Shown one piece after another: positions 20,295 through 30,148 of a DNA stretch of 64,000 bases. Position 1 is the first letter of the stretch. Each line of letters opens with the position of its first letter. Source of the DNA: Planctomycetaceae bacterium (GTDB taxonomy: Bacteria; Planctomycetota; Planctomycetia; Pirellulales; Pirellulaceae); assembly GCA_002723275.1 (NCBI GenBank), contig PBNZ01000027.1:96147-160146 (forward strand), written 5' to 3'. The notes under the pieces are model-generated. The model made no database searches, was not told the origin of the DNA, and worked only from the letters and a program-made list of their open reading frames with translations. Position numbers and translations under genes: made by a program.

Positions 20295-23200
20295 CTATTC
20301 CCTGATTACTTCAACGCCACTCAGAACTGCCGTTCCAGCGCGCGATGGCAAACGGAGCTCAAGTTCGTCTCCTAGTAAGACAGAGCGGAATTCACGAATC
20401 ACGGTCGTCCGTGGTTGGCCTGCTTCTCGAACAATGTCAAATTTCTCTTCGACAAGCCTGCCATTGATTAGGATATCGAAAACTCTTTCGCCTGCCTTCA
20501 GTTCATTGGGTTCGGCAAAAACAAGGCGAACCGTGTGCGGCGTTCCCGCCTTCGCGAGGGGAGCGACGTCGCTGTCGTCCTTCGTTTTGACAAACAGCCG
20601 AGGTGCTCCAGCCTTCGAGCCTTTGAAAGCCTGAGCAACACGCTTTCCATCGCCCCGAATGACGAACGCCATTGCATTCCCTGGTTTCCAATCGTCACGT
20701 TGGATGATCTGTTGTACGAGATGAGCGACGCTTGGACTGCGTTCCGCCTCGCCGGCACGATCTACCTTCGTCCAAGGTGGCGGCGACCAGCGAACCGAAC
20801 CCATTGTGTTGCTCTCGGAAATCGATTTAGAGCCTTTGAATTTCTTAGCGTCACCACGGTTCACGATAGCAATCGTCAGGTTCGTAGGCTCCGAGTTCGT
20901 CTCATCGCATGTGAATTGCAGATAAGCTTCCTCGATAATGGAATCCTTGGTGAGAGTGACATCCGAGAAACGGAGACCGATGACCTGATTGTCACCATCG
21001 TTGGTCAACTCGAGGTCACTGCTACCGGCCGAAATTTCACCATCGGGCTGCTCTTCGGCGTCATCTTCCGTGGAATTAATACGGAACCCACGTCCTTCCT
21101 TGGCATTTTCGACGTGAATAGAGAGTGGTAATCGGATGACGTCGAAGCCCTGGACCCCGGAAGCGGCAACCCAGGGAAGAGATTCTCCGGAATACCGCAG
21201 AGTGTGGTCGCAGAAGAATTCAGACTCACCGTCAATATTCACTTGGATATCAGGCGAGTCGCCGCCGACGATCGGATAATCAATCCACAGCGTCCCGGAT
21301 TCATCAATTCGATCACCAGGGGCGCCGAAATTAACACCAACACGGTGAATATCCTTGCCTGGTTTCGTCAAACGCGCCGTGTGGTTGACCGTCCACATAT
21401 CCATTTCTGGCATGTGGACCAACCCAAGTGAGGTTTGGTTTTGGTAGGAGCAACTACAGGTCCGAGTGTAATCCGGTGCGTTGAGAATTCCGTTGGCGAC
21501 AACCAAATTGGAAGTGCATCCAGATTTAAAACCTCCCAGATTTCCGGTTCCACTCATCGTATTCAGATCGTAGTACCCTGCGGCACCGGAACGGAACGTG
21601 AGGAAGTTTTCACTGGCAATGATGTTATTGCAACCGTAGGCTCGACAAACCTGCCAGACCTGCTCCTCCTGCGTGATTGGGTTGGTGATCATCCGAGTAG
21701 TACCATCGAGCAGGTTAAATGCCCCGGCCGATAACTGATACGAGTTGGCATTTGTCAGAATCGTATCGTTGTGCAGGATGCACGGTCCCGAATAGGCTCG
21801 CTTCAAGTCTCGCCAGCGCACGTCACCTGTGACGGCATCGTAGACAGCCATACCTTCTCCAACCTCAGTGCTCATCCGGTCACTTGCTCGGGCCCCAGCG
21901 AGGAGCAGCACATTGTGTTGTTTCGAATAGCCGAGCCATGTTCCGAAGATATCACCGGTTTGCTCCCAAACCGGTGCCCCGCCCGCCGCATCAAAGCAGA
22001 CAACTCGATAGGTGTCCGGCGGATTGAGACCTCGCCGCTTAAGCTTGTCCTCAACCGGACGCGGCAGTTTGTCGAGACAGTACACACGACCGTCTCCAGC
22101 AACAATCCCATTGTGAATAAAACTGTGATTCGAATCGACACGCCACAATTCTTTCCCGGTATGACGATCAAAAGCAATCAGGGCGCGACTTGCCGATCGA
22201 TCGTAACTCTTCGATCCAAATCCCTTACTGTTACCACCCAGTTTCGCATCTGCCTCGAAGGTCAGTTCATGCCGTTCTCGGTAGTTTGCAAATCCAATTC
22301 CCCCAAGCAGCAAGTCTCCATAAACGCCGATGAATCCCCATTCGGACTGATCGGGCATTTGGATAAAGCGAATCGTTTCGCCCGTTTGAACATCAATGAC
22401 GTGACAGCGATCTCCCTCTAATAAATAAACCGCATCCTCAGTCGCCACGTAGTTGGTACCACGTCCGTTAGCGCCAGGGATATGCACCTGGTTATAAGCC
22501 GGGTTTAAAGGAGTGTCTTTGTAGGTCTCATCGTAGTAAACGTCGTAGGTTCCCAGATCTTCGAATTCGCGTTTCCAAAGGACCTGGCCCGTATAGACGT
22601 CCCGACAATTGAGTGAGTTCATTCCTTGAATGAAGAGGCGCCCACCAATGACCTGTTCCGGAGGACCATGGCCGTGACGTGGCAGGACGTCCATGTTGGA
22701 ACTGCCCCCAAACCAGAGGATCCCGAGCGGCAGTTTCACGCGACTATCGTCGGACTTTACCGAATTCGCAATGTCGCCATACTGGTGAGTCCAGTTGCCA
22801 GAACCCGTTAACGCCCCCACTCGTTCCACTTGATCCCACCCCGCAAGTGCCTTAACTTCTGCTTTTTCGAGATCTGCTTCCCGCAACAAACTCAGTAAAT
22901 TAGAGTCATCTGCGTTCCGTAGACAGATCAATTTGCCGCCATAGGGGCGCAACGAAACATAGGCTCGTCGAAGATCGTTGACGGTGGTTCCCTGATTCGG
23001 ATCGTCAACAATGATCATCTTTGCCACGAAGGCTGGGCCCTGGAAACTACTCACGTCACCCGTATGAAAGGTGATCTGTTTCCCCAACAGGCCTGCCCGA
23101 TCATATTCTGCACGCAATCTTTCTAAGCGATCGGCGCCCTCGAAGACCACAATCACCTGTGCGTCCGTTGTCCGGACAAATTCACGCAATCTCAATTCAT

Positions 23201-24605
23201 CCGTGAGGCCGAACCAGAGTACGAATCCGCGAGGCATGGATCCCGCTGAAACCAACTGCCTCGCAAAGTCCTCGTGCTTTGGTGTCGCGGATAATTCCAC
23301 CGGCTGAGCCTGATGGAGCACGGGATTCGTCGCGCGTTCCCCGCTGTAGACGAGAATTTTTCCACTCAGTGTTACCGCAATGAGACGTTCTGATGCTGCG
23401 AGCAAGCGGACGATGTCTTCATCGGCATCAATTTGCCAACTTACGCGAGGTTCTTTTCCGGAGAGAGATACACGAGTGATCTTCCCACCTCCAGCAGCGA
23501 ACAGAGCATCGCCGGCCAGGATGAGATCCCCACTTCCATTAACGTCCTTCAACTTCCATTCTTCATCTTTGGAATCGCGTTCATAGGCAACAAGTTCAAA
23601 CTTCGCGTCGCCCTTCTCCTCAACAGCAATAATGAGGTCATCGGTCAGAACCGGTTCATTCGTCTGGAACGAGGTTTTCTTTCCTGTTTTCAATTCAAAA
23701 CCGCGGACTCCTCGCCGACGGGTATGGACGTAAAACTCGTCCTCGTGTCCCAGTACCAGGGCGCCGCCCGTTCCCTTACCTCCTTCATTCAAATAGTAGT
23801 AATCTAACTCGCCGGTGTTCCGATCAAATACTGCCGGAACACTACGGCCCCCCGGCACGATTAGTTTGTCACCAACGACGACAAAATTTCCCTGCGGTGC
23901 GACGCCTGCAAAGGAAGGCGCGCTGTGTGGCTGCTTAATGTAGGAGGCTGCCGTGCCATCATTCTCCCACTGCACCTCGCCCGTTTCTGCATCTAAGGCA
24001 TAAATGAACGTCCCCATAAACGGCCAGATACTTGCAGCGAAGTAGACTGTGCCGTCCGCAATTACCGGGGCTCCGCGCGCCGGCCACGCCGAGACAACTC
24101 GCTCGTTTCCAATCGCCTTTTGATTTGACGGACCTCCGCGGAACTTCCATTTCAGAGATCCGTTATCAGCTGTGACGCAATAAAGGCATCCATCGTCGCT
24201 CGTAAAATAGACGTACTCGCCATCCATCACAGCGGGAAAACGAACTGGCGCGTCCGTGTAAAATCTCCAGATTTCATCGCCCGTCGCAATGTCGAATGCC
24301 ATGACCTTATCGGAGTCATTAAATCCAACGACAAGACGCCCGTCCTTCACGACCGGTTCGAAGATGCGATCGTAGGCCATTAAATCGTGGTTGAGCGGAT
24401 CGTCCCAAACGGGTTTACGTGCCGCTTCAACCCGTGACCATGCAGGGTGGAGTCGCTCGGGCAGCTTCGCGGCACTCGCCGCAGTTCGCCCCGCGTCACT
24501 TCGCCACATGGGCCAATCACCGGCAATGCCTTGTACGGCCGTTGAGTGAATGCCAAGGATGATGAAAGCGCCGATACAAATCCGTTGGACGAATTGATGA
24601 AGCAT
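20295..24605 (-). CDS. Giant exported PQQ-type beta-propeller protein
   Basis: About 1436 residues from ATG 24605, which starts a signal peptide (MLHQFVQRICIGAFIILG); the open frame extends 18 codons further upstream but that would bury the signal. Repeated PQQ/quinoprotein blades are visible from WPMWRSDAGRTAASAA onward (e.g. FDIATGDEIWRFYTDAPVRF, ALDAETGEVQWEND, AFDRHTGKELWRVDSNHSF). A DNRLRE-like beta domain follows near residue 1210 (VIGLRFSDVTLTKDS), and a malectin-like C-terminus (HTVRLVFAEPNELKAGERVF, FDILINGRLVEE). It is probably a cell-surface or periplasmic protein; whether it binds PQQ is unknown. Confidence 0.92.
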   Translation of the reverse strand: MLHQFVQRICIGAFIILGIHSTAVQGIAGDWPMWRSDAGRTAASAAKLPERLHPAWSRVEAARKPVWDDPLNHDLMAYDRIFEPVVKDGRLVVGFNDSDKVMAFDIATGDEIWRFYTDAPVRFPAVMDGEYVYFTSDDGCLYCVTADNGSLKWKFRGGPSNQKAIGNERVVSAWPARGAPVIADGTVYFAASIWPFMGTFIYALDAETGEVQWENDGTAASYIKQPHSAPSFAGVAPQGNFVVVGDKLIVPGGRSVPAVFDRNTGELDYYYLNEGGKGTGGALVLGHEDEFYVHTRRRGVRGFELKTGKKTSFQTNEPVLTDDLIIAVEEKGDAKFELVAYERDSKDEEWKLKDVNGSGDLILAGDALFAAGGGKITRVSLSGKEPRVSWQIDADEDIVRLLAASERLIAVTLSGKILVYSGERATNPVLHQAQPVELSATPKHEDFARQLVSAGSMPRGFVLWFGLTDELRLREFVRTTDAQVIVVFEGADRLERLRAEYDRAGLLGKQITFHTGDVSSFQGPAFVAKMIIVDDPNQGTTVNDLRRAYVSLRPYGGKLICLRNADDSNLLSLLREADLEKAEVKALAGWDQVERVGALTGSGNWTHQYGDIANSVKSDDSRVKLPLGILWFGGSSNMDVLPRHGHGPPEQVIGGRLFIQGMNSLNCRDVYTGQVLWKREFEDLGTYDVYYDETYKDTPLNPAYNQVHIPGANGRGTNYVATEDAVYLLEGDRCHVIDVQTGETIRFIQMPDQSEWGFIGVYGDLLLGGIGFANYRERHELTFEADAKLGGNSKGFGSKSYDRSASRALIAFDRHTGKELWRVDSNHSFIHNGIVAGDGRVYCLDKLPRPVEDKLKRRGLNPPDTYRVVCFDAAGGAPVWEQTGDIFGTWLGYSKQHNVLLLAGARASDRMSTEVGEGMAVYDAVTGDVRWRDLKRAYSGPCILHNDTILTNANSYQLSAGAFNLLDGTTRMITNPITQEEQVWQVCRAYGCNNIIASENFLTFRSGAAGYYDLNTMSGTGNLGGFKSGCTSNLVVANGILNAPDYTRTCSCSYQNQTSLGLVHMPEMDMWTVNHTARLTKPGKDIHRVGVNFGAPGDRIDESGTLWIDYPIVGGDSPDIQVNIDGESEFFCDHTLRYSGESLPWVAASGVQGFDVIRLPLSIHVENAKEGRGFRINSTEDDAEEQPDGEISAGSSDLELTNDGDNQVIGLRFSDVTLTKDSIIEEAYLQFTCDETNSEPTNLTIAIVNRGDAKKFKGSKSISESNTMGSVRWSPPPWTKVDRAGEAERSPSVAHLVQQIIQRDDWKPGNAMAFVIRGDGKRVAQAFKGSKAGAPRLFVKTKDDSDVAPLAKAGTPHTVRLVFAEPNELKAGERVFDILINGRLVEEKFDIVREAGQPRTTVIREFRSVLLGDELELRLPSRAGTAVLSGVEVIRE

Positions 24606-25001
24606 CACAGATAGTTTCCCTCGATTAAGGCCAGCATCTAATTCAGGGCAATTCGCCATGCCTGAGCCTCTAATTGTGGCTCCTGAACGACCCTTCCCGC
24701 CACCATTATTTTAATACTTCACGGGAACAGCGTCGACGTCTGACCCTCAAGGCCACCAGCAATTCGCGTCATCCGCAAAGTCCAAAACGCTCTCTCAACC
24801 TAGGAAAAGTAATTTGACGTCGCGTTTTTATCCTGCTTCACGAAGCGGTTCGTTGCCCCGGACACAAAGAAGAGGTGAGACGATGGAGCATATAAGAAGA
24901 TTGCTGAGGTGAAACTTGTCCCAACTTATTCCCTGCCTGCCAAGACAGATTGCCTGCCATGGTGTCAGGACTCGTGCTCCAGCAAGAGCATCATCCCAGG
25001 G
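24606..25001. other. Intergenic region
   Basis: Upstream region of the PQQ protein gene and downstream of the prepilin-like gene. No gene, repeat or clear regulatory element seen. Confidence 0.4.
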
Positions 25002-25583
25002 TTACATTTCATCCTCGTCGTAACCACGACCGTCGGACTGTTGATAGTACCGATTTCCGTGCGGACCAGGTCGAGCCAACTGCGCACGGGCTTGAATATC
25101 GTCGAGTACGATTCCCACACACCAATGGTCGGACATTGATGGAATGGGTGAAGCACTGCGGTCACGAAAGACCCAAGTTTCATCGCCATTCTCATCTACG
25201 GTTTGGACTGCAACATAGAGGCTGATCTGTTCGAATGGCCTCGTTTCAGCTGACTTCGGATTCGAAGGACAGGTCAAAAAAGAGGGTCTCGGCTTATACA
25301 TGGGAATTCCGCTGAGAACGATCTCATCGGGTTCCCTCGCGAGAATCGGAAGCAATTCAACCGGCCATGCCTCCGGCGATGGATTATGTCCTTGAAGTGC
25401 GCGGAAAGTCCTCAGAGCCGTATCAAGCCGTCGAAGATTCTCCTGACAGAAATGGGCTCGCGCCTTTTCTCGGGATGTGTAAACAGCAGGCAGGAGCAAC
25501 GCTAAACCAATCGTGATGGCGAAAATCACCACCACGCATTCGATCGGTCCAAAACGTTCAGTTTTCGACGTGTCTTCCATCAT
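25002..25583 (-). CDS. DUF1559/type II pseudopilin-like protein
   Basis: A 193-residue protein with a prepilin-like N-terminus: short charged leader, then ECVVVIFAITIGLALLLPAV, followed by SREKARAHFCQENLRRLDTA, the helix typical of DUF1559 proteins. The leader GPIEC departs from the standard GFTLVE cleavage motif, so processing by prepilin peptidase is uncertain. The C-terminal part is short compared with full DUF1559 proteins (about 300 residues). It probably sits in the inner membrane. Same strand as its neighbours, 165 bp from the next gene. Confidence 0.85.
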   Translation of the reverse strand: MMEDTSKTERFGPIECVVVIFAITIGLALLLPAVYTSREKARAHFCQENLRRLDTALRTFRALQGHNPSPEAWPVELLPILAREPDEIVLSGIPMYKPRPSFLTCPSNPKSAETRPFEQISLYVAVQTVDENGDETWVFRDRSASPIPSMSDHWCVGIVLDDIQARAQLARPGPHGNRYYQQSDGRGYDEDEM

Positions 25584-25748
25584 TCAGCCATTTAAAAATT
25601 TTGATTGAACCAGATCAGCCCACGAAAACCTTTTCTGAACCCAATCGTATCCACTTCTGCCCTGCAGGAAAATATCTCTCCGGTAAAACGTGGAAAACCC
25701 GCAGTTCATCACCGAAACGCACCAACGCCCCCGTAGACTTTGCCTTTC

Positions 25749-26423
25749 CTACCAACGCCACCAGCCAGCACCACCGGGAATCACACCAAGGTTGCGGCGA
25801 TAGGAGTTTTGCCGCTGTGCATAGGAGCTCTTGGCGGGCCCAGAACTACTAGGGCCAAAATAACTTTGCACATTTCGGGAACCGTAATTGCTGCCACCTA
25901 CGGGCGCCATCGCCGATTTTTGGGAGGCAACGAGTTCATTCCGAAGATTCATCGACAGTTGGCGATTCTTATCGGAAACTTGTTGCATCGCGATGAGTGA
26001 TTGATGCTTGCGTTCCAACCGCCGCATGACTTCGATCAATTGACTGGGGGTCATTTTCGCAACGTCAGCCTGAAATTCAGCGATTTCAGAATCACTATAA
26101 ATCGCTTGAACTTTCAGATAGTCACGTAACCATGCACGGGTTGCCTTCCATTCCGGACTGTCGAGCATGGCTCGCAATTGCCGCGTCTGGTTGTACCATT
26201 TTTCAAAGGCGTCATCCGGCATCTCTTTGATCTCGCTGATCAGTTTCTGCAGATCAGCAGGCTTCAAAAGCAACTCATCTCCTGCATAGGCTTCCAGCCA
26301 GTTTAATGCGTCCTGTCGCTCCTGAGCGATCGTCGCCGCGTCGGCTGCCTTGTCCTGGGCCAGTGCTGGCGTCGAAACAAAGAGTAAACAAATGAAAGGA
26401 ATCGACCATTTCGTTAAACACAT
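25749..26423 (-). CDS. Secreted protein of unknown function
   Basis: A 224-residue exported protein. ATG 26423 is chosen because AGGTGTG precedes it and it begins the signal peptide MCLTKWSIPFICLLFVSTPALAQ; a longer frame to 26528 overlaps the upstream gene. The middle is helical and charged (DALNWLEAYAGDELLLKP, QLIEVMRRLERKHQSL), and the C-terminus is a Ser/Gly/Tyr-rich tail (SSGPAKSSYAQRQNSYRR). It is not a family I can name. It follows the deacetylase gene closely, so co-transcription is likely. Confidence 0.85.
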   Translation of the reverse strand: MCLTKWSIPFICLLFVSTPALAQDKAADAATIAQERQDALNWLEAYAGDELLLKPADLQKLISEIKEMPDDAFEKWYNQTRQLRAMLDSPEWKATRAWLRDYLKVQAIYSDSEIAEFQADVAKMTPSQLIEVMRRLERKHQSLIAMQQVSDKNRQLSMNLRNELVASQKSAMAPVGGSNYGSRNVQSYFGPSSSGPAKSSYAQRQNSYRRNLGVIPGGAGWWRW

Positions 26424-26481
26424 ATTCACACCTATGGAATCAACACCCTTGATTGTTCGGATGATAAAAAGTCTTCGATTG

Positions 26482-27465
26482 TTATTTGCCAGGCTTGGCG
26501 GTGCGATTGTGTTTTGCACCGTGTTCAAACCGCTCCATCACTTCGCGCCAGTTCGTGAGTTTAACGCCTTCTTTTTTCAGCAGTTGTTTTGTCTTTGGGT
26601 CGGCGAGTAATTTAGCATCCCACACCAACTGTTGCCATCGAGGCGTGATCTGCTTCAGGGTCTTGCTTGAGGTGGCGGGCGAAAACATGATTTGCGTCAG
26701 TCCCGGCTCGAGCTCAGCAATCGCCGCAGCAAGCTCCGCCTGCTTCGCCTCATACGTTTCTGTATCTTTCAAGAAGACAATTTGGTCCAATTTAGGAAGC
26801 GGATACCGCTCCATCAGCATTTGCATGTCTTCGGAAAATCCAAAGCCTTCCCCATCAAAGCGTTCGATGTGATCGGGTGTCAATTCAACGACCACCGCCG
26901 GCACCCAGTACTTTTCAGCAAGATTCAAATACAGGTCGAGCAAATCGGGTCGCATGAAAAGCGTTCCCATACCCGTGATCAAGTGTGTTGGCTGAATACC
27001 GGCCATGCGAGCCCGTTCAATCTGCAAGACAAGTTCTCGTGCCACTTCGTCCCGGTCAACACGTACAGCTGCTTGATGCGGGCTGGGCCAAAGAAATCCA
27101 TGAGGATCGACCAGCGTCGAACCGATCGCGTCACTCGTCAAGGGACGCCAACGATAGGGACCGTCTGGGCTATTTAAGGTAAGACACACGCCAATGTCGT
27201 GATCTTGGTTGTCACGATACCAATCCGCAAACCCTTCCACCCATGGGCAGGGAACCATCACGCTCGCAGAGGTTGCCTGGCCTTTGGAGAGAGCGAAGAC
27301 CCCAGCCACGTTCGTTTCGTGAGCAGCTCCCATATGAGCCGCATAGAGGATAACCACCTTCGCGTCCGCCGAATATCCAAGTCGCTGGGCCCAAGTTTCA
27401 GCGCCACAGCGTTGTTGCTGCAATGGTGAGAAAAGCAGCAATAGGCTAAGTAGCCAATACCTCAT
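26482..27465 (-). CDS. YdjC/ChbG-like carbohydrate deacetylase
   Basis: About 327 residues, related to the YdjC/ChbG/HpnK deacetylases. ATG 27465 is favoured: GGAG lies 9 nt upstream and the protein then starts with a signal peptide (MRYWLLSLLLLFSPLQQ); ATG 27474 directly abuts the GGAG. Family segments include YAAHMGAAHETNVAG, where ChbG proteins normally have an Asp-Asp metal motif, DIGVCLTLNSPDGPYRW with HDIG, and GIQPTHLITGMGTL. The metal-binding DD is replaced by AAHMG, so catalysis may differ. It would act on amino-sugar oligosaccharides outside the cytoplasm. Confidence 0.85.
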   Translation of the reverse strand: MRYWLLSLLLLFSPLQQQRCGAETWAQRLGYSADAKVVILYAAHMGAAHETNVAGVFALSKGQATSASVMVPCPWVEGFADWYRDNQDHDIGVCLTLNSPDGPYRWRPLTSDAIGSTLVDPHGFLWPSPHQAAVRVDRDEVARELVLQIERARMAGIQPTHLITGMGTLFMRPDLLDLYLNLAEKYWVPAVVVELTPDHIERFDGEGFGFSEDMQMLMERYPLPKLDQIVFLKDTETYEAKQAELAAAIAELEPGLTQIMFSPATSSKTLKQITPRWQQLVWDAKLLADPKTKQLLKKEGVKLTNWREVMERFEHGAKHNRTAKPGK

Positions 27466-27921
27466 TTGTTTCATCTCCAATTCCAATCGTATGCGGCAAG
27501 ACGCGTTGATCTCACGCACTTCAACGGCAGACGTTTCTTAAAGGGGTAACGTTGCTAATATTCTAGCTTCTGCATAACCGTTGAGAACGACATTGGCATT
27601 TTGCGAACGGCGGCTGTAGCGGTTATGCAGACTGAGCCGGCCGGGGCGAACGCCAGCTTCCTCTACAACTCCGCCCTCAACGACTTCTCCCACTAAATTG
27701 CCCCGCCGAGGGTACAGATCCTCTATAATCCGGTCTCAAATAGCCGCGTTATTCCCAACCAGACCGGTCGTCAGAAGCCAGCCTAAGTGAGACCGGAACG
27801 GATGGCGTGGGGACCACAAACATAAGCTGCCACTGGCTGTTCAACGACTAATCCCAATCCCCCACAACAGGACTGTCGACGCGGTACGAGCCAATCAAAA
27901 ATACCCTGAGAGATAATCATC
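27466..27921. other. Intergenic region with long inverted repeat
   Basis: Divergent intergenic region between the deacetylase and PhyH genes. It contains a perfect 12-bp inverted repeat (27569-27580 and 27620-27631). No gene is recognised in it. Confidence 0.5.
27569..27631. repeat. Perfect 12-bp inverted repeat, 39-nt spacer
   Basis: TCTGCATAACCG at 27569-27580 and its exact complement CGGTTATGCAGA at 27620-27631. It can form a long hairpin in DNA or RNA. The arms contain GCATAAC/GTTATGC, loosely like attC core sites (one mismatch each to the consensus). Inner paired boxes of an attC are not evident, and no integron integrase is nearby. Confidence 0.6.
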
Positions 27922-28761
27922 ATGGCCACACGCAAATTTGATATTGCCCCGGATCAGAGTGAAATCAATGCACTCGATCGTGATCTCCGTTTCTATCCAG
28001 CCCAGGTGGAAGATCCGGCGGTTTTGACGCAGGAACAAATCGCGCAGTTCAATCAGGATGGTTATCTCAAGGGCCTATCCATCTTCGGCTCCGACGAAAT
28101 TGATGGCATACGCTCCTATTTTGATGCGTTATTGGAACGGACTCTTGCCCAGGGTGGCGACAGCTACTCCATCAGTTCCGCACATCTGCGACTGCCGGAG
28201 GTATATGACCTGCTAACCGACCCTCGCATTGTCAATATCGTTGGCGATCTCTTAGGAGAGAACCTGATTGGCTGGGGCTCGCACTTCTTTTGCAAATTGC
28301 CGCATGATGGCAAGACCGTGGCATGGCACCAAGACGCAAGTTACTGGCCTTTGAGCCCATCAAAGGCGGTTACGGTATGGCTCGCCATCGACGAAGCCGA
28401 TCTTGAAAATGCCTGCATGAAATTTGTAGCGGGCTCACATCACGTCGGTCATCTGACCTATCGTCCCAGCGATTCCAGCGAACATAACGTGTTGAATCAA
28501 TCGATCGACAATGCAGAAGACTATGGAACGATAGTGAACAACGAGTTGAGTGCCGGCCAAATCTCAATTCACAGCGATCTTCTATTACACGGTTCGGCGG
28601 CGAACGACTCCGACCGTCGTCGCTGTGGGCTGACGCTGAGATATTGTGCGGCGGATGTCCATGCCCACATGGGGTGGAATGAAAAGGGAGTTATCGTACG
28701 TGGTGTGGATTCCAACCAGCATTGGTCGAACCTACCCCGACCTCAAGCAATCGCCGAATAA
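27922..28761 (+). CDS. Phytanoyl-CoA dioxygenase (PhyH) family protein
   Basis: A 279-residue Fe(II)/2-oxoglutarate oxygenase-like protein. The iron facial triad is visible as the HQD of TVAWHQDASYWPLSP near residue 137 and a distal His in SIHSDLLLHGSAANDSDRRR, whose Arg would bind 2-oxoglutarate. EQIAQFNQDGYLKG is the usual N-terminal helix. The substrate is unknown; bacterial members act on small metabolites. The following membrane-protein gene starts 28 bp downstream on the same strand. Confidence 0.92.
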   Translation: MATRKFDIAPDQSEINALDRDLRFYPAQVEDPAVLTQEQIAQFNQDGYLKGLSIFGSDEIDGIRSYFDALLERTLAQGGDSYSISSAHLRLPEVYDLLTDPRIVNIVGDLLGENLIGWGSHFFCKLPHDGKTVAWHQDASYWPLSPSKAVTVWLAIDEADLENACMKFVAGSHHVGHLTYRPSDSSEHNVLNQSIDNAEDYGTIVNNELSAGQISIHSDLLLHGSAANDSDRRRCGLTLRYCAADVHAHMGWNEKGVIVRGVDSNQHWSNLPRPQAIAE

Positions 28762-28788
28762 AATCGCGTCAAACAATACTCAAAACAG

Positions 28789-30090
28789 ATGGAAAACACA
28801 TCAATGGGTCACATCGTCGCGTTCCTGGCAATATTTATTGTCCCTGGTGTTGTGATTGGGATTGTGATTCTATTCGCGATGGATCGGTCCAGGAAGATCA
28901 ATCAAGCCTGGGAATCCGCTGCGAAAACCTTAGGACTTCAATACAGCCCATCGGCGATGCTCAAGAGTCGCAATATATCGGGCGATCTGCACGGATTTCA
29001 CGTCTTGATCGACATCTACACGACTGGATCGGGAGACCATTCGCAAACCTACACTCGTTTTCGGGTTACCTACCCAACTCCACTGAGTCTTGGCCTCCGA
29101 TTGACCCGCGAGGGTATGTTGACCTCCGTCGCAAAATTTTTTGGATCCCAAGACATTCAGGTCGGCGACTCAGCTTTTGACGACAGCCTTAACATCAAGG
29201 GTAATGACGAATCATCCACACGCGAATTCCTGAATCCATCGCGAAGGATGCGGATCCAACGTTTTCTCCGTAGTCATTCGGACGCCACCATCCAAGATGA
29301 TTCGATCCACTGGAAACATCGAGGCACGATCTCGAACTCAGGATTACTCGTGAACAGTACCCGCGCTATGTTGCGTCTGGCATGGCACCTTACGGGAGAT
29401 CGAGAATCCGACCATTTACTCAATGAGGCGATGCAATTGCAGAATGATGGACTCCCGGAAGAAGCCTTACGCGTGATTGAGGCAGTTGTCGTAAAACCAA
29501 AAACCTCCCAGGAAACGCCGCCCATCATCGCTGAGCCCGTCGAAGAAAAAATTATATGGGCGGAGTTGAAATACATGGAGGGTGAGACAGCGATTGCCCA
29601 TCAGCAATTTGAAGAACTCAAAGACTTAGACCCAGACGATCCAGAAATTGAAGAATGGACCGATCTCACTCGCGACGAAGTCGAATCCCCTCCAGCAGAA
29701 CACTCCAAGCCCGCAACTGACTTCTCCATCAAGGGCTTCTGCGATGAACTCTTTGGGGAAAACACAACCAGTTTTGAGATCAACCGCACGTTTGAGGCTA
29801 GTTACGCAGGGCACGAGGTATGCTGGGCGGGAGAGCTTCAGAAGATCGAGCGCAATTATTCGAATTTCCTTTTCAAAAACAGCACAGGCTACAAGGCGAC
29901 CTTCAAGATTGACGAGCGGGCTTCGTCCTTCTATGGAAGCCACGCCGTGCTAGCCATCGTCCGTTTTTCAGATGATTTGGCCGAAAGCTTGAAGCAGCGA
30001 CAAGGTGAATCGATCAAATTCCGCGGCAAATTGATCAAAGCGGACGGCCTAATGCGTAACGTTTATCTGGATCACGGCCAATTGTCATAG
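28789..30090 (+). CDS. Membrane-anchored protein of unknown function
   Basis: A 433-residue protein with one N-terminal transmembrane helix (IVAFLAIFIVPGVVIGIVIL) and a large soluble part. Residues about 30-200 are a mixed alpha/beta domain (NQAWESAAKTLGLQY, GFHVLIDIYTTGSGDH); residues about 200-300 look like a TPR-type helical repeat (LLNEAMQLQNDGLPEEALRV, MEGETAIAHQQFEELK). The C-terminal 110 residues are beta-rich (AGHEVCWAGELQKIERNYSN, SIKFRGKLIKADGLMRNVYL) and may be an OB-like fold. I cannot name a family. ATG 28804 is an alternative start with similar support. Confidence 0.85.
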   Translation: MENTSMGHIVAFLAIFIVPGVVIGIVILFAMDRSRKINQAWESAAKTLGLQYSPSAMLKSRNISGDLHGFHVLIDIYTTGSGDHSQTYTRFRVTYPTPLSLGLRLTREGMLTSVAKFFGSQDIQVGDSAFDDSLNIKGNDESSTREFLNPSRRMRIQRFLRSHSDATIQDDSIHWKHRGTISNSGLLVNSTRAMLRLAWHLTGDRESDHLLNEAMQLQNDGLPEEALRVIEAVVVKPKTSQETPPIIAEPVEEKIIWAELKYMEGETAIAHQQFEELKDLDPDDPEIEEWTDLTRDEVESPPAEHSKPATDFSIKGFCDELFGENTTSFEINRTFEASYAGHEVCWAGELQKIERNYSNFLFKNSTGYKATFKIDERASSFYGSHAVLAIVRFSDDLAESLKQRQGESIKFRGKLIKADGLMRNVYLDHGQLS

Positions 30091-30148
30091 TCGGTCAGGC
30101 TGGAAGGAGTCGTGCATGCGGTACAGCCATCACGTGCTATAGTTCCGC

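Noticed and set aside
27572..27629. Integron attC site
   Set aside because: Core triplets fit but inner L boxes and any integrase or cassette array are missing.
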